Source of the DNA: SIG299 sp051880375
GTDB taxonomy: Bacteria > Bacillota > Clostridia > Lachnospirales > Lachnospiraceae
Direction: 5' to 3'
NCBI GenBank assembly: GCA_051880375.1
Contig: JBJENV010000026.1
Span: forward strand, 17,380-81,379
Length of the DNA stretch: 64,000 nt
Of this stretch, positions 42,589 through 51,123 are shown piece by piece. How positions within the stretch are numbered: position 1 is the first letter of the stretch; each line of letters starts with the position of its first letter. The position numbers were made by a program, and so were the translations under genes. The notes beneath the pieces were generated by a model that saw only the letters and a program-made list of their open reading frames with translations, was not told the origin of the DNA and did not search any database.

Positions 42589-43983
42589 ATGAGAAAAGAA
42601 GTTTTAAAAGAACCAAGGTTTGTGGAAGAAATTGTTGCTATTATCAGAAGCGGATTATCAGATGAAGCACTAATCGAACGATTACAGGACTACCATGAAA
42701 ATGATATAGCACAAAGTTTAGAGCTATTAACTAAGCAGGAACGAATCAATCTATATAACATTCTCGGCGCAGAATGGATGTCTGAAATATTTTCTTTTAT
42801 TGATGAACCGGAAGAGTATATTGCAGAAATCGGAATAGATAAACTCGCAGCAGTCATCAATGAAATGGATTCTGACGATGCAGTAGATTTATTGGAAGAT
42901 CTTGATGAGAGTGTAAAAGATAAACTGCGTCCTATTCTGGATGAGGATGTAAAAGCAGATATCAGACTTATTAATTCATATGAGGATGATGAAATCGGCA
43001 GTCTCATTACAACAAATTATATTTGCATAAAAAAGACATTGAACATTCGTCAGGCAACGCATGAATTAATTAAGCAGGCCGGAGATAATGATAATATTTC
43101 TACCATCTATGTGGTTGATGAGCAGAATAAATTCAGTGGGGCAATCGACCTTAAGGATTTGATTATTGCCAGAGAAAATGATGAGCTGGATTCGCTGATA
43201 AGTTATTCCTATCCATATTTACTCGACCACGAAAAGATATCGGACAGTATTGAAAGAATGAAAGATTATGCAGAAGATTCGCTTCCGGTGTTAAATGCAG
43301 AAAAAGAAATCATCGGAATCCTGACGGCACAAGACATTATTGAGACTGTCGATGATGAAATGGGTGAGGACTATGCAAAGCTTGCCGGCTTGATATCCGA
43401 GGAAGATTTGCGGGAAACAACCGGAGAAAGCATGAAAAAGAGACTGCCATGGCTTATTGTTCTGCTGTTCCTTGGCATGGGAGTTTCAACGGTAGTTGGA
43501 GCTTTTGAAGGGGTTGTAGCAGTTTTGCCTATTGTAATCTGCTTTCAATCGTTAATTTTGGATATGGCAGGAAACGTGGGAACACAGTCATTGGCTGTTA
43601 CGATTCGTGTACTTATGGACGAGGAGCTAAGCGCCAAAGATAAAATGACATTAGTTTTTAAAGAAATGAAGGTTGGATTCAGTAACGGATTACTGCTGGG
43701 AATTCTGGCTTTGATTTTCTTAGGATTCTATATTGATTTCTTTAAAGGATACTCCATGGGGACTGCTTTCTTAATTTCAGGTTGTGTGGGAGCATCCTTA
43801 TTACTGGCAATGATTATATCAAGTTTAGTCGGAACTTTAGTGCCGTTGTTTTTTCATAAAATAAAGGTTGATCCGGCGGTAGCCTCCGGACCGCTGATTA
43901 CAACAGTAAATGACATGGTTGCTGTCATTACTTATTACGGGCTGGCATGGATACTGTTAATTCGCGTAATGCATATTGTTTAA
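42589..43983 (+). CDS. mgtE: magnesium transporter MgtE
   Basis: A 464-residue protein with an acidic helical N domain (~5-125; EYIAEIGIDKLAAVINEMDSDDAVDLLEDLDE), a pair of CBS domains (~130-255) and a membrane domain of five helices (~285-464; WLIVLLFLGMGVSTVVGAFEG, DMAGNVGTQSLAVTIR). The GNxGTQS stretch lines the Mg2+ pore. MgtE is a Mg2+-gated channel. Control by the upstream leader is proposed above. Confidence 0.93.
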   Translation: MRKEVLKEPRFVEEIVAIIRSGLSDEALIERLQDYHENDIAQSLELLTKQERINLYNILGAEWMSEIFSFIDEPEEYIAEIGIDKLAAVINEMDSDDAVDLLEDLDESVKDKLRPILDEDVKADIRLINSYEDDEIGSLITTNYICIKKTLNIRQATHELIKQAGDNDNISTIYVVDEQNKFSGAIDLKDLIIARENDELDSLISYSYPYLLDHEKISDSIERMKDYAEDSLPVLNAEKEIIGILTAQDIIETVDDEMGEDYAKLAGLISEEDLRETTGESMKKRLPWLIVLLFLGMGVSTVVGAFEGVVAVLPIVICFQSLILDMAGNVGTQSLAVTIRVLMDEELSAKDKMTLVFKEMKVGFSNGLLLGILALIFLGFYIDFFKGYSMGTAFLISGCVGASLLLAMIISSLVGTLVPLFFHKIKVDPAVASGPLITTVNDMVAVITYYGLAWILLIRVMHIV

Positions 43984-44010
43984 CGTATTAGTTATCCTGA
44001 AAAATCATAG

Positions 44011-44034
44011 AAAAGGCGGGGAAGCCTCCCCGCC
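44011..44034 (-). terminator. terminator of the minus-strand HTH gene
   Basis: GGCGGGGA / TCCCCGCC stem; read on the minus strand it ends in CTTTTC. It also lies after mgtE but has no T-run in that direction. Confidence 0.65.
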
Positions 44035-44104
44035 AAACACCAAAAAACACTACATCAAAGCCATTATCAGACGGAAGTACGTCATCCGGCAGTTTACATT
44101 TCTG

Positions 44105-44611
44105 TTACTTCCCGGAGCCGTCATAAGCATTTCGTTCTATATAGGCCATCATGGTATTGTTTCTCCAGCCGTGAGCCAGAATCAACAGCAAAACTGACGC
44201 ATAGCTAAGCCATGGCTTACAAAGCACGACACCGGCAATCAGTAATGCAAGGATAGCGATTCCCCAAAGGAATAGAACAGCAAGGTGCTCCTTCAGCCAT
44301 TTCTTTTTGTAGAATGTTATCTTGTCCTTGAGCGTAAAGCTGCTTGCCTTGATGGTCTGTGCAAGATTTTCTTCGGCTGCTTCTTTATATTCCTCTGCCG
44401 ATAAGCGTTTTCCGCTCAGTATTTCGTTGATACTTACCGAAAATAATTCACTCATAGTAAGCAGAGCATCTGCCGGTGGAAGATAGGTGCCGGTTTCCCA
44501 TCTGGAAATTGTTTTGTTTGTTACGCCTACCTTTTCGCCAAGCTGTTCCTGTGTCAGTCCCTGTTCTTTTCTAAGCTCTGAAAGAAATGTTCCTATGGCT
44601 ACTAAATTCAT
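44105..44611 (-). CDS. XRE-type HTH regulator with membrane segments
   Basis: A 168-residue protein: HTH (residues 1-65; LTQEQLGEKVGVTNKTISRWETGTYLP), a linker helix, and two hydrophobic helices (AVLFLWGIAILALLIAGVVL; WLSYASVLLLILAHGW). Third membrane-linked HTH of this kind in the window. ATG 44611 follows CGGAGGTG. Confidence 0.85.
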   Translation of the reverse strand: MNLVAIGTFLSELRKEQGLTQEQLGEKVGVTNKTISRWETGTYLPPADALLTMSELFSVSINEILSGKRLSAEEYKEAAEENLAQTIKASSFTLKDKITFYKKKWLKEHLAVLFLWGIAILALLIAGVVLCKPWLSYASVLLLILAHGWRNNTMMAYIERNAYDGSGK

Positions 44612-44678
44612 TTGTCTGTCACCTCCGGAAAAAAGCATACCAAGCGGGCATGAGTTTGTCTTTACCACAAACAGCGAA

Positions 44679-45158
44679 TCATTGGACATTCTCCACAGGG
44701 AAGAATAAAAAGTTCTTACCTGTGACCGGTTCTGTAAAATCACATACGGCACCGCACAGCTTTTTGTTTCTGGCAGGAAGCTGATGCTCCAGTCCATCAC
44801 GGAATACGTCCATGTAATGTTCAGGAGTCACTTCCATAACCAGATAGCTTCTGGCAGGCATTATCCATTTTTTCCAGCCTTCCGGTGCTTCTGCGTCTTT
44901 GTACGTTTCAATTCCGGCTAAATAGTATCCTCTGGAGTAATTCATGGTCCATGGAAGGAAGGACATGGTTTCGTCGCTCATCGCTCCCCAGAATCCAACA
45001 TAAGAGCCATCCTTTTCTTTCATGCCAAGCTCCTGTACTTCACTGAAGTTTTCATTTGCCTGCTGCCACAATTCCTGCACAATATTCGATTCTTCTGTGC
45101 AAAAGCCTTCTTTCCCGATAATGGCAATCTCAGGTAAATTTACAATTCGGATATTCAT
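44679..45158 (-). CDS. GyrI-like small-molecule-binding domain protein
   Basis: A 159-residue stand-alone effector-binding domain: IVNLPEIAIIGKEGFC at the start, FWGAMSDETM, YYLAGIETYKDAEAPEGW and YLVMEVTPEHYMDVF. This fold usually follows AraC or MerR DNA-binding domains; none is fused here. It may sequester small ligands. Confidence 0.75.
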   Translation of the reverse strand: MNIRIVNLPEIAIIGKEGFCTEESNIVQELWQQANENFSEVQELGMKEKDGSYVGFWGAMSDETMSFLPWTMNYSRGYYLAGIETYKDAEAPEGWKKWIMPARSYLVMEVTPEHYMDVFRDGLEHQLPARNKKLCGAVCDFTEPVTGKNFLFFPVENVQ

Positions 45159-45200
45159 TTGTACTCTCCTTTACAATTATTTTAACGGCAACATTGGAAT

Positions 45201-46391
45201 CTATTCCATCAACCAATCAGTAACATCAATAATACTAATTCCATCAATGTCATATTTCGGATATCCTGTTCTTGTAATAATCATTTTTGGATAAGCATCT
45301 CTGATCTTTTGCAATGGCGCTAATTCTCGCTCTCTTGTTTTTTCGTCCTCTATACTGTTAGCAACTTGAATGTATATCTTTTCATTCTCTTTTATTGCCA
45401 CAAAATCAATTTCTTTTTTGTAGAGAATCCCGACATATAATTCATATCCACGGCGTAATAATTCCAGAGCGACAATGTTTTCCAATGTTCTTCCATAGTC
45501 CGGATTTTTAGTACCTAACTTAGCATACTTAAAGGAATGATCGCATAGATAATATTTTTCTGTACTTGCCAAGTATTTTTTTCCTTGGATATCATATCTG
45601 CGAACTTTATAAAATGCGAATGCACTACATAAATAATTAATGTACTTATCAACTGTTTTATGATCGGCAGTATCACCTTTCCCGTTTATTACTTCTGTTA
45701 ATTTACGTGGTGATGTAAGATTGGAAATGTTATCAACTAAATAATCCGTTACCTTAGAAAGCACAATTCCATTTCTAATTTTATATTTTTGCTTAATATC
45801 TCTTAAAATAAGTGTGTCAAAAACATCTCTGATATATTTATGTTTATCTTTGTCTGTTTTATAAACATAGGAGCCTGGCATTCCGCCTTCTGTCAGATAC
45901 TTAATATATGCTTCCTGCATATTGTCAAAACCATAATATGATACAAATTCTTTAAAAGAAAACGGATATACCTCTATTTCAAAAGTACGGCCTGTAAACA
46001 AAGTAGCCAAATCACTGCTAAGTAAAAAAGCATTAGATCCGGTAATGTATATATCATATTTTTCAGATGCATGAAGACTATTAATTGCTTTTTCAAATCC
46101 ATCACACATTTGGACTTCATCAATAAACAGATAATTATTCTTACTCTTTCTATATTTTCCTTTAATATATTCCAATAATGCATGATATTCAAGTAATCCT
46201 TCGTACTCAGCATCATTGAAATTGATATGAATAATATTTGCATCTGTATCATTTTGCGCTATTTTGTCAATGTATGCCTCAAGCAATTTTGACTTTCCAC
46301 AACGACGAATACCTGTTATTACTTTGATATCTGGTGTTCCTTGTACATTGTCTAATTGTTTCAAATAATCATGTCTTTCTATTAGTTTCAT
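45201..46391 (-). CDS. AAA ATPase with DUF4143 domain
   Basis: The 396-residue protein has a Walker A GIRRCGKSKLLEAYI (~27-41), Walker B YLFIDEVQM (~92-100), sensor ITGSNAFLLSSDLATLFTGRTFEIEV (~120-145), and a DUF4143-like C-terminal region ending in a restriction-endonuclease-like core (EIDFVAIKENEKIYIQVANSI). Very common in gut anaerobes, function unknown. A 12-bp inverted repeat sits in its promoter region. Confidence 0.88.
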   Translation of the reverse strand: MKLIERHDYLKQLDNVQGTPDIKVITGIRRCGKSKLLEAYIDKIAQNDTDANIIHINFNDAEYEGLLEYHALLEYIKGKYRKSKNNYLFIDEVQMCDGFEKAINSLHASEKYDIYITGSNAFLLSSDLATLFTGRTFEIEVYPFSFKEFVSYYGFDNMQEAYIKYLTEGGMPGSYVYKTDKDKHKYIRDVFDTLILRDIKQKYKIRNGIVLSKVTDYLVDNISNLTSPRKLTEVINGKGDTADHKTVDKYINYLCSAFAFYKVRRYDIQGKKYLASTEKYYLCDHSFKYAKLGTKNPDYGRTLENIVALELLRRGYELYVGILYKKEIDFVAIKENEKIYIQVANSIEDEKTRERELAPLQKIRDAYPKMIITRTGYPKYDIDGISIIDVTDWLME

Positions 46392-46428
46392 TATGGTTGT
46401 GTCACCTCACAATCAACATAACATAGTT

Positions 46429-46466
46429 ATTCCCCAAAATCAATGTTTAAATCAATTTTGGGGAAT
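46429..46466. promoter_or_regulatory. large inverted repeat upstream of the AAA/DUF4143 gene
   Basis: ATTCCCCAAAAT and ATTTTGGGGAAT are perfect 12-bp arms with a 14-base spacer, 38 bp before the start of the ATPase gene. There is no U-tract, so an operator or a protein-binding site is more likely than a terminator. Confidence 0.55.
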
Positions 46467-46544
46467 ACAGATGCCTGGATAAGAGAAAAATAAATTTACA
46501 TCCCTGCACTTGCCCTTAACTGTATCTGACGATAATAAAAAATG

Positions 46545-46687
46545 TTAACGTTTTTCATATTTATGCGGCGAATACACTTCAATCTGACGGATATAATCCT
46601 CATTAAACACAAATGTTTCACGATACATTTCTCCGCCAAGGGAAGGATTATAGTTCCATATGCAATGTACAAAATTTGAAATGAAAC
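46545..46687 (-). pseudogene. C-terminal remnant of an unidentified gene
   Basis: One frame reads VHCIWNYNPSLGGEMYRETF, then NEDYIRQIEVYSPHKYEKR and a stop, with the codon and residue mix of a real protein, but there is no start or upstream part. It directly follows the stop of the 46690-47598 gene. I do not recognise the family. Confidence 0.4.
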
Positions 46688-46689
46688 CT

Positions 46690-47598
46690 TTATTCCTGCA
46701 TATTTCGGTAGAACGTTAGATTTTTCAGAATCAAATCCGCCTTCCACCAATTCTTGCTGATGTGCCATTGTTCCGGATAGGCTGCCCAGTCCCATGTAAT
46801 CGCCCACGTTCCATCGGAGTCCTGTGTTTTGGAGAGAAAGCGGCATTCATAATCACAGAGCTTTTTATTATCCACGTAGAAGCGGCTGTTGCGGGAATGA
46901 ATCAACAGAGATGGTTTACATACATATTCCGTTGCCCAGACAGAGGTATCCGCCGTTAGAACATGCGCAATCTGCATATGCAGCAGACGTTCAAATTCTT
47001 TTAAATCAATGACAGTCAACCCACACTCAGATAAATCCTCGTATAATTCTACAAAACAGGAAGCGGTATGCATTGATTCCAGAGGACAGTTCTTTTTGAA
47101 ATAGGCATATGCTTCTTTTAGCAAGCGACCGGCTGTCCGGTACAGGTTGCTATCCGGTTTTGCGTAACGAAGAATAAATCCTATCAGGGACGCCGTCGGA
47201 TTATAGTCGATTTCCTCTGCCGGAGAATAGTTCCACCACGGTGCATGAGGATAGCGGTCATTGGAAGGAATCGTGTTCGGCCAGCCATGCCCATTTACTC
47301 CATTCGTGGACTCTAAATAGCGGAGGATGCCCTGAACAACCGGATGGTCTTTTTCTTTTAAGTCGATTTCACGGATGATTTCAGTTGCCGTCCACGTTTG
47401 AATTGGAGAAGACTCCGGGTTCCAGCAATCTGCCTCTAACGCATGACCAAAGCCGCCATCCTCATTCTGATAATAGGACAACGCATGAATTACAGCTTCC
47501 TTGCTACCATTTTCAAAGTGATATTGAAATCTTGCCAAATCAAGCGGTCTTGCATTACGGTAGATAAATTCTCTGGCACGTTCGAATGTTGTTTTCAT
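46690..47598 (-). CDS. terpenoid-cyclase-fold (alpha/alpha toroid) hypothetical protein
   Basis: A 302-residue soluble protein with repeats of the QxxxGGF/W type: YYQNEDGGFGHALEAD (~40-55), NGHGWPNTIPSND, and SKTQDSDGTWAITWDW (~255-270). This is the pattern of the squalene-cyclase/prenyltransferase toroid fold, without the catalytic DxDD. Function unknown. ATG 47598 after GGAGGATT. Confidence 0.7.
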   Translation of the reverse strand: MKTTFERAREFIYRNARPLDLARFQYHFENGSKEAVIHALSYYQNEDGGFGHALEADCWNPESSPIQTWTATEIIREIDLKEKDHPVVQGILRYLESTNGVNGHGWPNTIPSNDRYPHAPWWNYSPAEEIDYNPTASLIGFILRYAKPDSNLYRTAGRLLKEAYAYFKKNCPLESMHTASCFVELYEDLSECGLTVIDLKEFERLLHMQIAHVLTADTSVWATEYVCKPSLLIHSRNSRFYVDNKKLCDYECRFLSKTQDSDGTWAITWDWAAYPEQWHISKNWWKADLILKNLTFYRNMQE

Positions 47599-47699
47599 AA
47601 ATGAATCCTCCTTTTTCATCATCATACAATATCGAACGTATGTTTGTCAAGCGGCAATTTGTCATCCTAATCCATTCCGCAGACGCATTTTGCGTCACA

Positions 47700-48506
47700 C
47701 TATTTACCGCGTTCATAGCATTCCCATATTTTCATAAAATCTGAACATCTTGTTTTGTATTCAGGATAAAATAGCTGAGTCAATTCATCATACGTTAATG
47801 CGGCACAATATATTTTATCTGCAATGATGTTAAAACAATCATTTTCTGTTTTTATAGGGCATTTGTGCTGATGGCGCATATAGGCAATGTCTTCCTCGTA
47901 TCCATATCGATGATGATTTGTCCCGTACTCTATATCTCTCAATACCATTTGCTGTACTAAAGTTTCATTGAGATTCATGTTTGCAAGATGAGTGCTTATT
48001 AAAAAATCTTTTCTATAAAGCTTTCCTAAAGCCTGAATTTGAACAAACCAAAATCGATTCACATTTTCCATTGGCCAATTAGGATGATTGCATTCGCTTT
48101 CTTCCGGTTGTAAAGTGATAAATTCCGCATTATCGTTATATTCAAATTCAAATCCAAAATCATATCGCATACCGTTTTTAAAAATAACACGATACATGCT
48201 GTTTTCTTCAATAAAGCAGAAGCCTAAGCATTTATCCGTATTGATACCGAACCGGTCCATGTGTTTCATATATTCTGAGGGGCTTATGACATCTTTTGAA
48301 GAAAGGTTAACTACCACAGACAAATCCACATCGCTATAACAATCATGATAGCTCTTATCTATTGCTTCTTCTAATTTGTCCATCCTTTCCGAATCCCTTT
48401 TTATCAGCACATCCCTGATTTTGATGCAGCTAGTCTCCGGTAACAAAAAGATATTGTTAACCAAATTGTCCAATTCTCTTATCATAATTTTTCTACTGAT
48501 TTCCAT
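47700..48506 (-). CDS. nucleotidyltransferase-fold protein (ANT(6)-like)
   Basis: A 268-residue protein with the nucleotidyltransferase motif YSDVDLSVVV (~57-66) and a long helical C-terminal part (YRKDFLISTHLANMNLNETLVQQMVLRDIEYGTNHHRYGYEED split over ~160-205). It resembles streptomycin adenylyltransferase-type proteins, but nothing here proves antibiotic modification. Confidence 0.65.
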   Translation of the reverse strand: MEISRKIMIRELDNLVNNIFLLPETSCIKIRDVLIKRDSERMDKLEEAIDKSYHDCYSDVDLSVVVNLSSKDVISPSEYMKHMDRFGINTDKCLGFCFIEENSMYRVIFKNGMRYDFGFEFEYNDNAEFITLQPEESECNHPNWPMENVNRFWFVQIQALGKLYRKDFLISTHLANMNLNETLVQQMVLRDIEYGTNHHRYGYEEDIAYMRHQHKCPIKTENDCFNIIADKIYCAALTYDELTQLFYPEYKTRCSDFMKIWECYERGK

Positions 48507-48775
48507 TATAGATATTTCCCTCCAACAAGTTATTTGTCCATTGCCTGCCGCTCCGGATTCATATTTGATACAAAAAATCGCATCTGCCGACAGCGAACGA
48601 AGGGGAGTAGTGCCCCTTATGCTTACATAAGAAATTATAACACATTACGAAGGAATTGTGTGAACGAATGGAATCAGACGAAAATTTGTTGGAATTCCAA
48701 CAGACATTTTTCCGCCCGTGTATTAAGATGGGCTCGTAACATCAAATGTATGGAATAGAAGAAGGAGATAAATAA

Positions 48776-48991
48776 ATGAGCGATAAGCAGAAGGCGGTCT
48801 GCATTCTGCTGACCTTGCTTCATCTGGGAATGAAGAATATTTATCTCGGACCTACCCTGCCGGCATTTTTGTCCGCCAATGTGGCAGAGTATCTGGTGAA
48901 GAATTTTGAACTTCATCCGATTACAACACCGGAGCAGGATCTGGCGGAGATTTTAAGGTTTACCGAAGCAGCTCCTGAATCAGCTCTTTAA
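48776..48991 (+). pseudogene. hcp: hydroxylamine reductase (hcp) C-terminal remnant
   Basis: SDKQKAVCILLTLLHLGMKN followed by IYLGPTLPAFLSANVAEYL, then FELHPITTPEQDLAEIL, matches the last ~60 residues of hybrid-cluster protein, a ~530-residue enzyme. Everything upstream is missing and a stop closes the frame. The tail runs into the 3' end of the convergent regulator gene. Confidence 0.75.
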
Positions 48992-50471
48992 GCTGCATAC
49001 GGATTTTGGTCCGGCGGATACCGGTATAGCCAATCAGGTCTGCCATGCGCATCAGATATTCGTGGCAGGCCTGTGACAGCTCCGGACGACGAATTTCCAG
49101 CATAAACGGAGAGGCAGAGTTACTGACTAAAAGCGTCAGACCGGATTCGCTGGAGAACAGATTATAGTCCTGCCGCTCCGTTGCCTTCACCGGAATAAAA
49201 TGATAATTTTCATACTTGTCCATTAACTCGAGAATATGCTGCAGGTGAAGGGCATAGGATTCCGGGGTGTAAACGGGATGATCATTTGTCAATCTGTAGC
49301 TTGTGCCGATCAGTACCTTGCCTGCGCGGATATCCTCGGGCGCCGCAAGCGGACAGAGTTCAATAAAGCCGGTGCGTGAAATTTTTTTCTCAAACAGTTC
49401 GGCGTCGTTTCGAATCATCTCCCACATTTTTTTACAGCGTTGCTCCGATTCCTGACGGATATAGAGATCCAGAAACTTGACCGGCAGCGTGTGTGGAGAG
49501 GGTTTGGAAACCTTGTGAATGACCGGACTGTTGTCGCTTAACAGCTCCTGAAAGCAGGTAATCAGCTCCTCTGGTCCGGTATGCGAAACAAGTGCCGGAC
49601 GGCACAGGGACAGTTCGTACCGGAACTGTGTGCAGTAGGCATCTACGAGTGCCGCATTGGTCGAATTGACGATGATGGAGGTCGATGAGTTACCGATATT
49701 TGTGCTTGCCTGTACGCAGTGCCCCGGGAAAATAGCGAGGCTTCGGCGATAGAGGTTGTCACGCAGCCGCGGATAATAGTAGACTTCAGCCTGTCCGGAG
49801 GCATAGATAGGCAGCCAGTAGCGCAGTGACTCTACATAGCGGTTCATAAAATTCAGGGAGGGCATGATATGACAGAGCTTGAAGCCTCTTTGAAAGATGG
49901 TGCACAGTGCGTCGGAAAAATCGTTCATGAACCGGTAATCTTCAAACAGCCATTCCATGTTGGAATCTGATACGAGATAGATGGGACAGGGCTGCTCAAT
50001 CTGCAGTACGGTAGTAAGCAGGCAGCGCAGGGCTTCCCGCATTCCTTCATTGCCGTAGAAAAATTGTGTTTGTCCGTCCGGCATCGTGGATAAAAGAAGA
50101 GGAGTGTGTTCCTGCGTTGTGCGCGATGCAGCCGGAGGCTGTGAAATGTTTTCAAGGAGATGTTCAATCATGGGAGCGTCACCGAGCATCCAGCTGTATA
50201 GCTGGTCGGAAAGAGTATCCGTCGGTATATCGGGACACAGTTCCGGTTTTTCCAGCATTTCTGCCAATGCATGAAACTGGAAATCCGCAGAACAGCGTTT
50301 CGCAAAAAAAGATGCCATGTGACGGATGTGATCATGGTTGCGCGGAGTCTTGCGTCTGCCGTTCCGCAAAAGACTGATTAGTGAGCGGTCGACGGAAATC
50401 CCTTCGGCAAGTTCTTTATTCGAAGTATTCGTGATATTCATCAAAAAATTCAGCTTGTTGGAAAATTGCAT
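48960..50471 (-). CDS. HTH regulator with large uncharacterised C-terminal domain
   Basis: A 503-residue protein with an N-terminal HTH (residues 5-60; LMNITNTSNKELAEGISVDRSLISLLRNGRR) and about 440 residues of unknown fold, without membrane segments. It is transcribed divergently from the Hpt/FapA/kinase operon (258 bp apart), so it probably regulates that operon. ATG 50471 follows GGGGAG; an in-frame start 30 bp upstream has no RBS. Confidence 0.7.
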   Translation of the reverse strand: MQFSNKLNFLMNITNTSNKELAEGISVDRSLISLLRNGRRKTPRNHDHIRHMASFFAKRCSADFQFHALAEMLEKPELCPDIPTDTLSDQLYSWMLGDAPMIEHLLENISQPPAASRTTQEHTPLLLSTMPDGQTQFFYGNEGMREALRCLLTTVLQIEQPCPIYLVSDSNMEWLFEDYRFMNDFSDALCTIFQRGFKLCHIMPSLNFMNRYVESLRYWLPIYASGQAEVYYYPRLRDNLYRRSLAIFPGHCVQASTNIGNSSTSIIVNSTNAALVDAYCTQFRYELSLCRPALVSHTGPEELITCFQELLSDNSPVIHKVSKPSPHTLPVKFLDLYIRQESEQRCKKMWEMIRNDAELFEKKISRTGFIELCPLAAPEDIRAGKVLIGTSYRLTNDHPVYTPESYALHLQHILELMDKYENYHFIPVKATERQDYNLFSSESGLTLLVSNSASPFMLEIRRPELSQACHEYLMRMADLIGYTGIRRTKIRMQLKELIQELLR

Positions 50472-50728
50472 AGCGGCTCTCCCCTCTGTTTGTTTATGCA
50501 TAGAATAGAATATATTATAGTGTAAAATGCAAAGTTATGCAATGAAAATGTCACTAAAGATTACATGTCAATGAATGTGACAAATCGGAGATAGTGTTGC
50601 AAAGACGCTGGAATTCTGATATGATAAAAAATAATATAATTTTAGAAAGTGTAACATATGTCTGAATGAATATCAGAAAAATGACATAAAAAATTTCACT
50701 TTTTGAAGTAAATACAAAGGAGAGACAG

Positions 50729-51112
50729 ATGAATTTAGAAGAATGTTATGAGTCCTTCGGGGGAAGTTATCAGGATGTTAAATCACGTTTGGTGAGGGAT
50801 ACCATGATACAGCGTCTTGTCATTAAATTTCTGGCAGATACGAGCTATGAGAAGCTTTCGGAGGCAATGACACGGAAGGACTATGGTGAGGCATTTCGGG
50901 CGGTACATACACTGAAGGGTGTCAGTCAGAACCTGAGTTTTGACTGCCTGAGCCAATCAGCCAATGCACTGACAGAGGTGCTGCGCAAATGGGAGAGTGA
51001 GTCTGTAGACGAGGAGAAATGCGCACAACTGTGGCAACAGATATCTGTGGATTATGCAGCGGTAACAGGTGCGATTCGCGAACTGAAGGAATCAGAGAAT
51101 ACGGACAATTGA
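50729..51112 (+). CDS. Hpt-domain phosphotransfer protein
   Basis: A 127-residue helical protein with the Hpt motif AVHTLKGVSQNLSFD (phosphoryl-accepting His near residue 60). It can shuttle phosphate between the hybrid kinase (58391) and a response regulator (53368). First gene of the operon, AAGGAGAGACAG before ATG. Confidence 0.88.
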   Translation: MNLEECYESFGGSYQDVKSRLVRDTMIQRLVIKFLADTSYEKLSEAMTRKDYGEAFRAVHTLKGVSQNLSFDCLSQSANALTEVLRKWESESVDEEKCAQLWQQISVDYAAVTGAIRELKESENTDN

Positions 51113-51123
51113 GAGAAGGGAAC

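Noticed and set aside
46496..46846. Minus-strand 116-codon frame across the 3' end of the toroid-fold gene
   Set aside because: It crosses the stop of a better gene in another frame; the remnant at 46545-46687 reads more naturally in a different frame.
47700..48506. Aminoglycoside resistance gene
   Set aside because: Only the general nucleotidyltransferase motif supports it; no evidence of drug specificity.
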